This document shows, piece after piece, positions 1 to 7,711 of a DNA stretch of 19,785 nucleotides. A program made the position numbers and the translations under genes. Every line of letters begins with the position of its first letter. Within the stretch, counting starts at the first letter, position 1. Source of the stretch: Kuafuiihalomonas phototrophica (GTDB lineage Bacteria; Myxococcota; Kuafuiibacteriia; Kuafuiibacteriales; Kuafuiibacteriaceae); NCBI GenBank assembly GCA_031800475.1, contig DAPKRQ010000199.1, forward strand, positions 1 to 19,785, given 5' to 3'. Under the pieces are notes generated by a model that searched no databases, was not told the DNA's origin, and saw nothing but the letters and a program-made list of their open reading frames with translations.

Positions 1-628
1 TGGCGCACAGCGCCGCGCCGCGCTTGTCGATCTCGAGGACCGAGGCCGCGTAGAACATGACGCAGCGATTGTTCGGGCAATGGGCCAGGCCCCGCAGCAG
101 TCCGACCTGGTGTATCGCCTCGGATATCAGACGGCGGCGAAGCACGTCGTCCCGCGCTTCGGGGACGCCCCCGTCTGGACGCAACCGCGCCAAGCTGAGC
201 AGGGCCGTGCGGGTGGAGCGGTCGGCCTCACCGAAGATGAAGGGAACCTCGGGCACGAACAGGTCTTCCTGCGAGACCCCGATGGCCGCGTCCCAGTCGG
301 TGGAGCGGGCCTCTTCGATCCGCTTCATGATCGCCGCCGAGTGATACTGCCCTCGGTTCGGGTTGTAGGCGTACTTGGGGACCGGCAGGCGCATGCCCAC
401 CTCGACCGCCCGGCCAAAGCACTCCTGCAGGGGGGCCCGCACCGCTTCGAATTGGGTCACGTCGATGCGCCCCACCGGCAGAAGCATGATCGGTGCATCG
501 ACGCCGGGCTCCGGTTCGCCGCGCTCGCTGGGGTCGGGGGGCAGAGGCTGGGCCGGCAGGTCGGTCCAATCGGTCGGGGGTTCCGTTCCTGGAAAGGCTT
601 TCCGGGCGGACCGTTGCTTCGACACCAT
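1..628 (-). CDS. Archaemetzincin-like protein with degenerate zinc site (partial, 3' end off window)
   Basis: The frame opens at ATG 628-626 and runs off the left edge, giving about 209 visible residues. An SD-like GGGAGG (640-645) lies 11 nt upstream. Archaemetzincin (AmzA) hallmarks appear in order: PIMLLPVGRID near residue 47, a GQYHSAA segment, and EDLFVPEVPFIFGEADR. The metal site is followed by CPNNRCVM and, 16 residues later, a Cys matching the start of the structural Cys4 zinc site. The usual HELGHxxGLGHC is here HQVGLLRGLAHC. The catalytic Glu is Gln and the second zinc His is Leu, while the first and third His remain. Known archaemetzincins are metalloproteases of poorly defined function, so this copy is probably inactive as a protease. 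The last zinc Cys pair falls at or beyond the window edge. It is divergent from the next gene. Family assignment is confident; loss of activity is inferred. Confidence 0.85.
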   Translation of the reverse strand, partial: MVSKQRSARKAFPGTEPPTDWTDLPAQPLPPDPSERGEPEPGVDAPIMLLPVGRIDVTQFEAVRAPLQECFGRAVEVGMRLPVPKYAYNPNRGQYHSAAIMKRIEEARSTDWDAAIGVSQEDLFVPEVPFIFGEADRSTRTALLSLARLRPDGGVPEARDDVLRRRLISEAIHQVGLLRGLAHCPNNRCVMFYAASVLEIDKRGAALCA

Positions 629-714
629 GATTCCCCGAACCTCCCAAATGCTCCCATCGGCTCTGGGTTCTGGCAACCACAAATGTTTGCAGCTACGGTG
701 AGCCGGGGCGACGC
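629..714. promoter_or_regulatory. Divergent intergenic region
   Basis: This 86-base gap separates the starts of the archaemetzincin-like gene and the proline-rich protein gene, so promoters for both should lie here or just inside the flanking genes. The stretch around 670-692 is less GC-rich than the surroundings and contains a short CAAATGTTTG inverted repeat. No convincing -35/-10 pair could be identified by eye. Confidence 0.4.
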
Positions 715-2007
715 ATGCTCCCGGGCTTCAACCACAACATTCGATACCGCGAGCGGCTCTTTCACGTGCAGACCGAAGACAATGGGCTGCAGCAGCCCGT
801 GCTGGTGACCCAGGTCTTCATCGGCGGCCACGTGGTCGCGGTCGAACGGACCCCATACGACGACCTGCTGGTCCAACCCGACGAATCTGCGCGCGCACAC
901 CACGTGAAGCAGCGGATGCAGGAGCAACACAAGCGACTTCTCAAGCAGCTGGTCGGGGGCGAACTCGACCACCGAATCGCCTCCTTCACCGCCGAAGGTG
1001 CGGAAATCGCCCCCGAAGAACCGTTGTCCGAAGTGGACCGGCAGCTTCCCGCCAGCGTGCTGCAAGCCGCCGAATCGCTCCCGGTAGCTCCGCCGGATCT
1101 GCCCGATCGGCTGCGCCGAGAGGCACCGACCGTTCCCCATCCGGTCGCCCGAACCAGCGTCCTGCGAAACGCTCCCGTGCCGTCGCCCCTGATGGACGAC
1201 GTGGCGTTCGAAGAGATCGTCGGCAGCCTCGAAGAATGGGAAGGGCCCGGCGCCACGGACCCGACCGAGACCATTCGGACGACCGGACGGGCCCCGCCGC
1301 CCGGATCCTCGCCGGAAACCACATTGCCCGTTCCGCCCGGGCACGCGCCGGGTCCCCCTCCCGCCCGTGCGGAGGCACCGAATCCGGGTCCGGCCAGCGG
1401 CCCGGCGATCCGCCGGTTGGAAGGCCCGACGGTGGAACCGCCGGAGTCGGACGAGCTGCCCACGGTCGACCACCCACCGGCGCACGAAGCCCCTGACTCG
1501 GTCCGCACCCGAAAGGACATTCCCGCCGCCCAACCCCAACGCCGGCCATCGGACTTCGGGGTCCAGGTGACACCCGCCGCTTCCGGCGAAGGCGCCGCCC
1601 CCACCAAGCCCCGGCGACCCGCGGTGCAGGCGCAGGACACGGTGGTGGACATGCAGCTGCCCGCGGCCCTGCGCGCCGCGCAAAACAAGATCCGAAATCG
1701 CCCGACCAGTTCGGCGCCGCCGGCAGCCCCGAGCCTGCGGCGGGTCGAGGTCCACGACGCCCGCAACCGCCCCGCGCAGCCGCCGCCGAAGCGCCCCGCA
1801 CCGACCCGGCGCCACATACCGAGCCAAGACCAGACCATGCTCGAAATGGATCCGCTGGCCCTCCGGGAAGCCCTGGCCAAGCAGCGGGCCAAGCTCGAAG
1901 CCCAGCGCAAGAAGACGCCGGCACCCAAGGACTCGGAGTCGCGAATCGTGGTGTCCGAGCCCTCGCTCGACGAGGTGATCATGAGCTACCTGAAGGACGA
2001 GGAGTGA
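715..2007 (+). CDS. Proline-rich disordered protein with conserved 'GFNHNIRYR' N-terminal domain
   Basis: The product is 430 residues. Residues 1-85 look folded (GFNHNIRYRERLFHVQTED, then VTQVFIGGHVVA and a helical MQEQHKRLLKQL). This resembles an N-terminal domain I recall from uncharacterised myxobacterial proteins. Residues 95-370 are rich in Pro, Ala and Arg and probably disordered. The C-terminal tail (SLDEVIMSYLKDEE) also looks conserved. Two related motifs occur in the tail half: QDTVVDM followed by ALRAAQNK near 307-325, and QDQTMLEM followed by ALREALAK near 371-389. Each has a Thr with an acidic residue at +3. No signal peptide or membrane segment is seen, so the protein is likely cytoplasmic. 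It converges on the kinase gene with only 21 bases between stop codons. No biochemical function can be assigned; a scaffold or kinase-substrate role is inference. The ATG start fits the conserved beginning of the domain, though no strong SD is visible. Confidence 0.85.
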   Translation: MLPGFNHNIRYRERLFHVQTEDNGLQQPVLVTQVFIGGHVVAVERTPYDDLLVQPDESARAHHVKQRMQEQHKRLLKQLVGGELDHRIASFTAEGAEIAPEEPLSEVDRQLPASVLQAAESLPVAPPDLPDRLRREAPTVPHPVARTSVLRNAPVPSPLMDDVAFEEIVGSLEEWEGPGATDPTETIRTTGRAPPPGSSPETTLPVPPGHAPGPPPARAEAPNPGPASGPAIRRLEGPTVEPPESDELPTVDHPPAHEAPDSVRTRKDIPAAQPQRRPSDFGVQVTPAASGEGAAPTKPRRPAVQAQDTVVDMQLPAALRAAQNKIRNRPTSSAPPAAPSLRRVEVHDARNRPAQPPPKRPAPTRRHIPSQDQTMLEMDPLALREALAKQRAKLEAQRKKTPAPKDSESRIVVSEPSLDEVIMSYLKDEE

Positions 2008-2028
2008 CGCCGCGACCAACTGGGCTCT

Positions 2029-3069
2029 TCAAACGATCTTTTCGAGAACCTCGAGTATGCCTTGTACGCGAGGCGGTCGCCGGCGCGCGTCGGGCTCGAG
2101 CGCCTGCATCAGCACCCCGTCGAGCCGGGGATCCAGCTTGCCGTTTCGCTTGGATGGTTCGGGAAAGCGACCGAGCGGCAGCGTACCGGTCAGCATTTCG
2201 TACATGAGCACGGCGTAGGAGTACACGTCGGCCCGCTGGTCCACCCGGCCTGCATCTTGCCGCTGCTCCGGCGCCATGTAGTTGACCGTGCCCATCGAGA
2301 TCCGTGAGCCGGTCAGGTTCACGTAGGAGCGGTCGCTATAGAGGATGTCGGCCAGGCCGAAGTCGCAGATCTTGGCCACCCAGCCGCTCCCGCTGTCCCA
2401 CAGCAGAACATTCTCGGGCTTGAGATCTCGGTGCACCACACCTTTTCCGTGGGCATAGTCGAGCCCCCGGCCGATCTGGACCGCCAGGTCCAGGCACTGT
2501 TCGAGATGGAGCTTTTTCTGGGAGAGGAGGCGCCGCAGGGTGGGCCCTTCGACGAACTCCATGACGAAGAACCAATGCTCTTCCACGTTTCCCTGATCGA
2601 AGATCCCGACGACGTTGGGATGACTCAAGGCCGCCAGGGCCGCCGCCTCGCGCCGAAACCGGAGCACGAACTCGTGCTGGCTGGCCAGATCCGCGCTCAT
2701 CACCTTCACCGCCACCGGCCGATCGAGCGACAGTTGCCGGCCCCGATACACCGTGCCCATGGCCCCGCGCCCCAAAACCGAGGTGACCTCGAACCCGTGG
2801 AGCACCGTACCGGGAGCGATGTCGTTGACGGCCGTCCGGGCCGGCTTGTGGGCGGGCCGAGCCGCCGGCGCCTCTCGGGCTACGCCAGCTCCGGCTGCGA
2901 CGTCGGGCTTCGCGGCCGCCGCACCCCCGACCCGGGTGTCGTCCCGCTGCACCCCGAACTTGATCCCGCATCGCCGGCAGCGAACCTTTTGCCCCGACAC
3001 GTAGATCCCCACGTCGTATTTGGCCGCACAATTCGGACAGCGCTGAACCACCTGGCGCCGTCTGGTCAT
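2029..3069 (-). CDS. Zinc-ribbon Ser/Thr protein kinase
   Basis: The product is 346 residues and cytoplasmic, with no membrane segment. Cys11, 14, 31 and 34 (CPNC...CRRC) form an N-terminal MJ0042-type zinc ribbon, followed by an Ala/Pro linker to about residue 85. The bacterial Hanks-type kinase domain spans about 92-346. It has the P-loop GRGAMGTVY (100-108), catalytic Lys122 in VAVK, HRDLKPEN (213-220, catalytic Asp215), DFG (236-238) and APE (266-268), so it should be active. It stops at the end of the kinase fold without the sensor or PASTA regions of many relatives. The ATG at 3069 overlaps the cyclase stop codon as ATGA, and GGAG at 3077-3080 is a suitable SD. Longer versions of the frame run into the upstream gene. 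Coupling implies co-expression with the FHA-cyclase, a likely substrate or partner. Confidence 0.93.
   Translation of the reverse strand: MTRRRQVVQRCPNCAAKYDVGIYVSGQKVRCRRCGIKFGVQRDDTRVGGAAAAKPDVAAGAGVAREAPAARPAHKPARTAVNDIAPGTVLHGFEVTSVLGRGAMGTVYRGRQLSLDRPVAVKVMSADLASQHEFVLRFRREAAALAALSHPNVVGIFDQGNVEEHWFFVMEFVEGPTLRRLLSQKKLHLEQCLDLAVQIGRGLDYAHGKGVVHRDLKPENVLLWDSGSGWVAKICDFGLADILYSDRSYVNLTGSRISMGTVNYMAPEQRQDAGRVDQRADVYSYAVLMYEMLTGTLPLGRFPEPSKRNGKLDPRLDGVLMQALEPDARRRPPRVQGILEVLEKIV
3066..3069 (-). other. ATGA stop/start overlap coupling cyclase and kinase
   Basis: On the minus strand the kinase ATG (3069-3067) shares bases with the cyclase TGA (3068-3066). This arrangement usually gives translational coupling, so the two proteins are expected in linked amounts. 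A GGAG SD for the kinase lies inside the cyclase 3' end, 7 bases upstream. Confidence 0.9.
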
Positions 3070-5018
3070 TGCCCGTCTCCGAGACGCAGCGCCTCGTACA
3101 CCCCGAGCTCTTCCGCTTTGCCCTTCACCTCTCGGGTACCGAGATACCGGGCTTCGATCCGGTCGGCTACGTGACGGTAGGTGGCTTCGCTGATCAGCAC
3201 TTGGTCCCCCCCGGCGATCCCGCAAATCCGAGAAGCGGTGTTGACCGCGTCGCCGATCACCGTGAACTCGAGCCGTCGCTTCGAGCCCATGTAGCCCGCC
3301 ACCAGCCGTCCGGTATTCACCCCGACGCCCATCTGGATCCGCGGCAAGTTGAGCTTGTCTCGCTCTTCGTTGAGCTCCCGGATCGTATCGCGAAACTCTA
3401 TGGCCGCCGCCACGCAGTCGAACACCGGGTCTTCCGAGACCTGTCCTTCGATCGCACCCCAAGACGCCATCAGCGCGTCGCCGATGAACTTGTCGAGCAC
3501 TCCGCGGCGAGCGAAAACCACTTCGACCAACCGCTCGAAGTACTCGTTCAGCAGCTCGACGACCTCTTGCGGGCCCGAGGTTTCAGACATGGATGTGAAG
3601 CCACGTATGTCGCAGAAGACGACCGATGCCTCGACTTCGCGGCCACCCTTTTGAATCGTCCGCCCCTTGCCTTGGACCATCTCTTCGACGACGTGCGGCG
3701 GCAAAAAACGGGAGAGCTGACCTCGAGTTTTGGCTTCTTCTTCGATCTGTCGAACCAAACGAATGTTTTCGATGGCGATGGCAGTCTGGTTGGCAATGGC
3801 CTTGAGAAGTTGCAGGTCCTTTTCGTTGAAGGCCCCCACCCGCTCGCGCGTGTCTAGATGCAAGATACCCAGCACTTTCGAGTGTGCGACCAAGGGCACG
3901 CACATGGCGGCCCGAATCCCCTGGGCGATGATCGACTGCGAACCAGAAAATCGAGGATCGATGAAGGCGTCGGACAAGAGCACCGACGACCGGTCTTCGA
4001 CCACTCCGTTCACGATGGCCGACGACAGGATGATCTCTTCGTCCTCTTGATGTGCCTGACGGCGGCGGATCGTGTGGGGGACGAGGGTGTTGGTGTCCTC
4101 GTCGACCAACATGATCACCGCGTTGTCGGCGGGGAGCATGCTGAATACCACGTCCAGGGTGCTGCCGAGCAGTTTGCCGAGGTCCGTGGTCAGTCCGAGC
4201 CGGGACAGGGCGTGGGTGAGACGGAGCTTTTCGTAGTCTTGCTTCAGGACCTCCACGTCCGTGACCTGCTCGACCGGCAAGAAGTCGTGCTGCCGGTCCT
4301 CGATTTTGGCGTGGATGTGGGTCGAGCCCGCCGGATCTTGCGGCAGGATGGTCACCAGATTTCGGGCGTCGCCCTTTTCCTCATCGGAGGTCTGAAACTC
4401 GCAGTTCAGGCGCATGGACCCGAGCAGGATCTCGTCCCCGTCCTGCAAAACGGTCTCGTGCACCCGGCGGTTGTTCACGTAGGTGCCGTTCGAGGAGTTC
4501 AGGTCCTTGATGACGAACTCGCCGTTTCGCCGCTCGATGACCGCGTGCTCCTTCGAGATCTCCCGGTCGTTGAGGCGGATCCGATTTTTGGGGTGTCGCC
4601 CCAGGGTATTGTGGTCTTCCAGTTCGAAGTCGGTCACCAGCCCGTCCGGGCTGCGGTAGACCAGCTTGGCCGTGGTTCCGGGCCCGGGGGCCGGCGTACG
4701 GCTTTTGGGGATGATCACGGGACCGACCGGCCGCCGGGGACGACGCTTGGATTCGGGGCCCTGCTCCCAGGAGGGCTCGTCGCCGAAATCCGGAGGGGAG
4801 CCCGCCAGCGCGGAGGCGGACGCCCGGCGCCGCGGGGCCTCGGGCCCGCCGGTCTCGGAGGGCTGACGGGGCTGCGGCGACGCCTGGGCCGAGCGGGCCT
4901 TCGCGAGCAGCGAGGACACCCCGAACGGCTTGCGGCACTTTTGACAGTACACCACCGCCGAGGTCGGAGCCCGGGAGAACTCGTTTTGAGCTCCGCAGTG
5001 CGGACACCACGCGCGCAT
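3066..5018 (-). CDS. Zinc ribbon-FHA-GAF-class III adenylate cyclase
   Basis: This is a 650-residue soluble multidomain signalling protein. The zinc ribbon uses Cys5, 8, 25 and 28. A basic, proline-rich linker runs to about 115. The FHA phosphothreonine-binding domain is at about 118-208 (GRHPKNRI, SKEHA, NSSNGTYVN). A GAF ligand-sensing domain is at about 275-425 (MCVPLVAHSKVLGILHLDT). The class III nucleotide cyclase domain is at about 463-645. The metal-binding Asp470 (FCDIRGF) and Asp514 (KFIGD), base-selecting Lys510 and Thr586, and transition-state Asn593 and Arg597 (VNTASR) are all present. This predicts an active adenylate rather than guanylate cyclase making cAMP. Signals could enter through the unidentified GAF ligand and through FHA binding to a phosphoprotein. 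It is the first gene of an operon with the downstream kinase (4-base overlap) and is divergent from plsB. The ATG starts directly before the zinc ribbon, with only a weak SD. Confidence 0.94.
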   Translation of the reverse strand: MRAWCPHCGAQNEFSRAPTSAVVYCQKCRKPFGVSSLLAKARSAQASPQPRQPSETGGPEAPRRRASASALAGSPPDFGDEPSWEQGPESKRRPRRPVGPVIIPKSRTPAPGPGTTAKLVYRSPDGLVTDFELEDHNTLGRHPKNRIRLNDREISKEHAVIERRNGEFVIKDLNSSNGTYVNNRRVHETVLQDGDEILLGSMRLNCEFQTSDEEKGDARNLVTILPQDPAGSTHIHAKIEDRQHDFLPVEQVTDVEVLKQDYEKLRLTHALSRLGLTTDLGKLLGSTLDVVFSMLPADNAVIMLVDEDTNTLVPHTIRRRQAHQEDEEIILSSAIVNGVVEDRSSVLLSDAFIDPRFSGSQSIIAQGIRAAMCVPLVAHSKVLGILHLDTRERVGAFNEKDLQLLKAIANQTAIAIENIRLVRQIEEEAKTRGQLSRFLPPHVVEEMVQGKGRTIQKGGREVEASVVFCDIRGFTSMSETSGPQEVVELLNEYFERLVEVVFARRGVLDKFIGDALMASWGAIEGQVSEDPVFDCVAAAIEFRDTIRELNEERDKLNLPRIQMGVGVNTGRLVAGYMGSKRRLEFTVIGDAVNTASRICGIAGGDQVLISEATYRHVADRIEARYLGTREVKGKAEELGVYEALRLGDGQ

Positions 5019-5143
5019 GATTCATCGCGGCCATTCGACGCGCCGCGCCAGGACGGTACCACCAACTGCGGTCCTGGGCCAGGCTTGCGTCCCATCGGAA
5101 CGTTTGACCCGGGCCTGACGCGGTGCGACTGCAATCGGACGCG
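5019..5143. promoter_or_regulatory. Divergent intergenic region between cyclase and plsB
   Basis: These 125 bases separate the start of the cyclase-kinase operon (minus) from the chosen ATG of plsB (plus). Both promoters are expected here. I could not identify convincing promoter hexamers or operators by eye. Confidence 0.4.
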
Positions 5144-7678
5144 ATGACCGACCGTCCGCCTCTTCACCGGACCTCGGCCTTGGCCATTCCGGGGCGGGGG
5201 GTGCCCCAGCGCCGCCGAGGGATCCAGGGGCGCCTGCTCGAGCCGTTCTTTGGACGAACCCTGGTCCAGCAGGACGCCATCGACCGGCTGCGAAAAGCCC
5301 ATCAGGAGGGCGTGGTGATCCACACCCTCCGCTTTCATCGCTTGGTCGACCCTCTTTACATTCAGTATCTTTTAGAGCAACTGGATCTGCCGCTCCCCAC
5401 TTGGCTGCACGACCACGTGGTCGCGCGAAACTCGATCTCCTCCCGGGAGCTCGTAGAGCGGGTCTCGGCCCGAGAAAGTGCCCTGCTGTTCCTGCGCAAG
5501 CCCCATACCTTGATCACCGGGAGCACGGCGTACGGGGAGAGCTACGTCGAGTCGCTTCTCGAGCTCCAGCGGACCATGGATCGACCGATCCTGCTGCTCC
5601 CCGAGGCGCTGATTTGGTCGAAGCGAGCCGTCGCCCTGAAGCGGAGCATGGTCGACGACGTCTTCGGTGACCGGGAAGCTCCGGGGCACCTGCGGGAGCT
5701 CCTGGGATTTTGGTGGCACCACAAGGACTCCCGGTTTCACGTGGGAGCGCCGATCGACCTGCAAGACGCCTTGCGTCGAGAAGCGGGTCAGCCCGACCCG
5801 GTCATCGCCAAAAAAGTGCGTTGGCTGATCCTCCACCATCTGGGTCGCGAAGAGCAGCTGCGTACCGGACCGCGCCATCGCTCGGTCAAGCGCACCATTC
5901 AACAGGTGACCAACGAGCCCCAGCTTCGAAAGCAGATCCGCGCCCTGGCCGACAAATCCGGCTCGGAAACGAAACTCGTGGCCAGGGCCCAGACCATGCT
6001 CCGGGGCATCGCCGCCGACATGCGCTACGGCTGGCTGTCGGTTCTGGACGTGTTCATCGACTGGCTGTGGAACCGCATCTACGACGGCATCGCGGTGGAT
6101 CCAGACGGCATGGAAAAGGTCCGGAGCGCGGCGCGAAAGGGCCCGGTGGTGGTGGTGCCGAGCCACAAGAGCCACATCGACTACATCGTGCTGTCCCAGG
6201 TCTTCTTCAAGGAAGGCATGATGCCGCCGTACATCGCCGCCGGCGAGAACCTGAACTTCTTTCCGATGGGACCGGTCTTCCGGCGGGCCGGTGCCTTCTT
6301 CATTCGCCGCAGCTTCAAGGGCGACAAACTCTACGCAGCGGTGTTCGCCGCCTATGTCCGGCGGCTGCTCAAGGACGGCCACGCCATCGAGTTCTTCATC
6401 GAGGGCGGCCGGAGCCGGACCGGCCGACTGCTCCGGCCCCGGCTCGGCATGCTCGGCATGTGCATCGACCCGGTGCTCGACGGCGCCGTGCCCGACCTGT
6501 CGATCGTTCCGGTGTCCATCGGCTACGAAAAGGTGGTCGAGGCTAAGGCCTACGCCAAGGAACTCGCGGGCGAAACGAAAAAGCGGGAAGACTTCAAAGC
6601 CCTGATCAAGTCGGGCCCGAAAGTCCTCCGGTCCCGCTACGGCCGGGTCTACGTGGACTTCGGAGACCCGATCTCGGTCACCCGCTTCGCCGAAGCCCGG
6701 GGCCTTCACCCGGGCGAACCGGGCGAGCACGACGCCCACCGGCGCCGGCAGATCACCAGCCAACTCGGGCACCGGATCGTGTACGGGATCAACGAGGTCA
6801 CCCGGGTCACGCCCACCTCGGTGGTGGCCCTGACGCTTCTGAGCCGCACCCAACGGGGTATCGGCGAGGACGAGCTGGTGGAAGAAGCGGACCGGGTCCT
6901 GCAGTTCTTGGCCGAGATAGGGGCCCGGGTCTCCGGCACCCTGCAGCCCGAGCACCGGCGGGAAGCCATCCGGGAGGCCCTGGGCCGCTTCGAAGCCGAC
7001 GGCTTGGTGCGCACGGCCCCGGCCCCCGACGGCGCCACCATCTACCAGTTCGACAGCGCCGGCCGCAGCGCCTTGGACTTCTACAAAAACAACGTCCTGC
7101 ACTACTTCGTGCCTTGCGCGGTGGTGGCCATGGCCCTGGTCCTGGAGCCCCGGTCCACGGATCCGGACGTACGGGCCCGGGCCCGCCGGATCTCCCAGCT
7201 CCTCAAACACGAGGTCTCGTTCAAGGTGGACGCCGATTTCGACCAGAACTTCGACGACGCCCTCTCGGTCTTGGAACGTCGCGGCGCCGTCCGGCGGGTC
7301 GGAGCCTTGCGGGCCGCCGAGACCACCCTCGAAGTGCACAACGACGGCCACCGAGAGGTGGTCCAACTGGCAGGCACCCTGGGGGTCTTCTTCGAGTGCC
7401 TCCGCCTGGCCGCCGAGAGCCTGTCGCGGCTGCACGAAAGGCCCTTGAGCCAGCCGGAGCTGATCCGTCAGGCCCTGATGGCCGCTCAGCGGCAAGCGCT
7501 CGAAGGACGGATCCAGCGCCCGGAAGCGGCGACCCAACCGGGACTGACCACCTCGATCGTCTGGCTGGTGGATCAGGATATCTTGCGACGGGGCGAAAAC
7601 GGCCTCGAAGTCTGCGACGAGGATGCGCGCCTGGCTCTCGTCGACGAACTCAGCCGGCACCTGCAGGCCATCGGCTGA
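5144..7678 (+). CDS. plsB: Glycerol-3-phosphate 1-O-acyltransferase (PlsB type)
   Basis: The enzyme acylates sn-glycerol 3-phosphate at position 1 from acyl-CoA or acyl-ACP, the first step of phospholipid synthesis, at the inner membrane. The product is 844 residues, close to the roughly 800-850 of PlsB proteins. All four acyltransferase blocks are visible: the catalytic HKSHID (HX4D, residues 341-346), GAFFIRR, FIEGGRSRTGR and IVPVSIGYEK. The long N-terminal part and the C-terminal helical region are PlsB-like and absent from short PlsC/PlsY enzymes. I chose ATG 5144; an in-frame GTG at 5123 would add seven residues, and neither has a strong SD. The gene is divergent from the cyclase operon and converges with the TlpA-like gene. 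The family is secure. Preference for the donor (CoA or ACP) cannot be read from the sequence. Confidence 0.95.
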   Translation: MTDRPPLHRTSALAIPGRGVPQRRRGIQGRLLEPFFGRTLVQQDAIDRLRKAHQEGVVIHTLRFHRLVDPLYIQYLLEQLDLPLPTWLHDHVVARNSISSRELVERVSARESALLFLRKPHTLITGSTAYGESYVESLLELQRTMDRPILLLPEALIWSKRAVALKRSMVDDVFGDREAPGHLRELLGFWWHHKDSRFHVGAPIDLQDALRREAGQPDPVIAKKVRWLILHHLGREEQLRTGPRHRSVKRTIQQVTNEPQLRKQIRALADKSGSETKLVARAQTMLRGIAADMRYGWLSVLDVFIDWLWNRIYDGIAVDPDGMEKVRSAARKGPVVVVPSHKSHIDYIVLSQVFFKEGMMPPYIAAGENLNFFPMGPVFRRAGAFFIRRSFKGDKLYAAVFAAYVRRLLKDGHAIEFFIEGGRSRTGRLLRPRLGMLGMCIDPVLDGAVPDLSIVPVSIGYEKVVEAKAYAKELAGETKKREDFKALIKSGPKVLRSRYGRVYVDFGDPISVTRFAEARGLHPGEPGEHDAHRRRQITSQLGHRIVYGINEVTRVTPTSVVALTLLSRTQRGIGEDELVEEADRVLQFLAEIGARVSGTLQPEHRREAIREALGRFEADGLVRTAPAPDGATIYQFDSAGRSALDFYKNNVLHYFVPCAVVAMALVLEPRSTDPDVRARARRISQLLKHEVSFKVDADFDQNFDDALSVLERRGAVRRVGALRAAETTLEVHNDGHREVVQLAGTLGVFFECLRLAAESLSRLHERPLSQPELIRQALMAAQRQALEGRIQRPEAATQPGLTTSIVWLVDQDILRRGENGLEVCDEDARLALVDELSRHLQAIG

Positions 7679-7711
7679 AGCGCCGGCACCACGAATCGGC
7701 GGCCTCAGCCG
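7672..7711. terminator. Inverted repeat spanning both stop codons of convergent genes
   Basis: CGGCTGA (7672-7678) pairs perfectly with TCAGCCG (7705-7711). Inside it, CGCCG (7681-7685) pairs with CGGCG (7697-7701) around an 11-base loop. The outer arms contain the stop codons of plsB and of the TlpA-like gene. There is no T-run, so this would be a GC-rich bidirectional hairpin rather than a classical intrinsic terminator. Confidence 0.5.

Noticed and set aside
671..691. TGGCA...TTGCA pair resembling a sigma54 -24/-12 promoter upstream of the proline-rich protein gene
   Set aside because: The GG and GC dinucleotides are about 15 bases apart, not the required 10, so it cannot be a sigma54 element.
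457..2019. Long minus-strand open frame opposite the proline-rich protein gene
   Set aside because: It is a shadow of the plus-strand gene in GC-rich DNA; its translation is low-complexity Arg/Gly-rich and overlaps the archaemetzincin-like gene in another frame.
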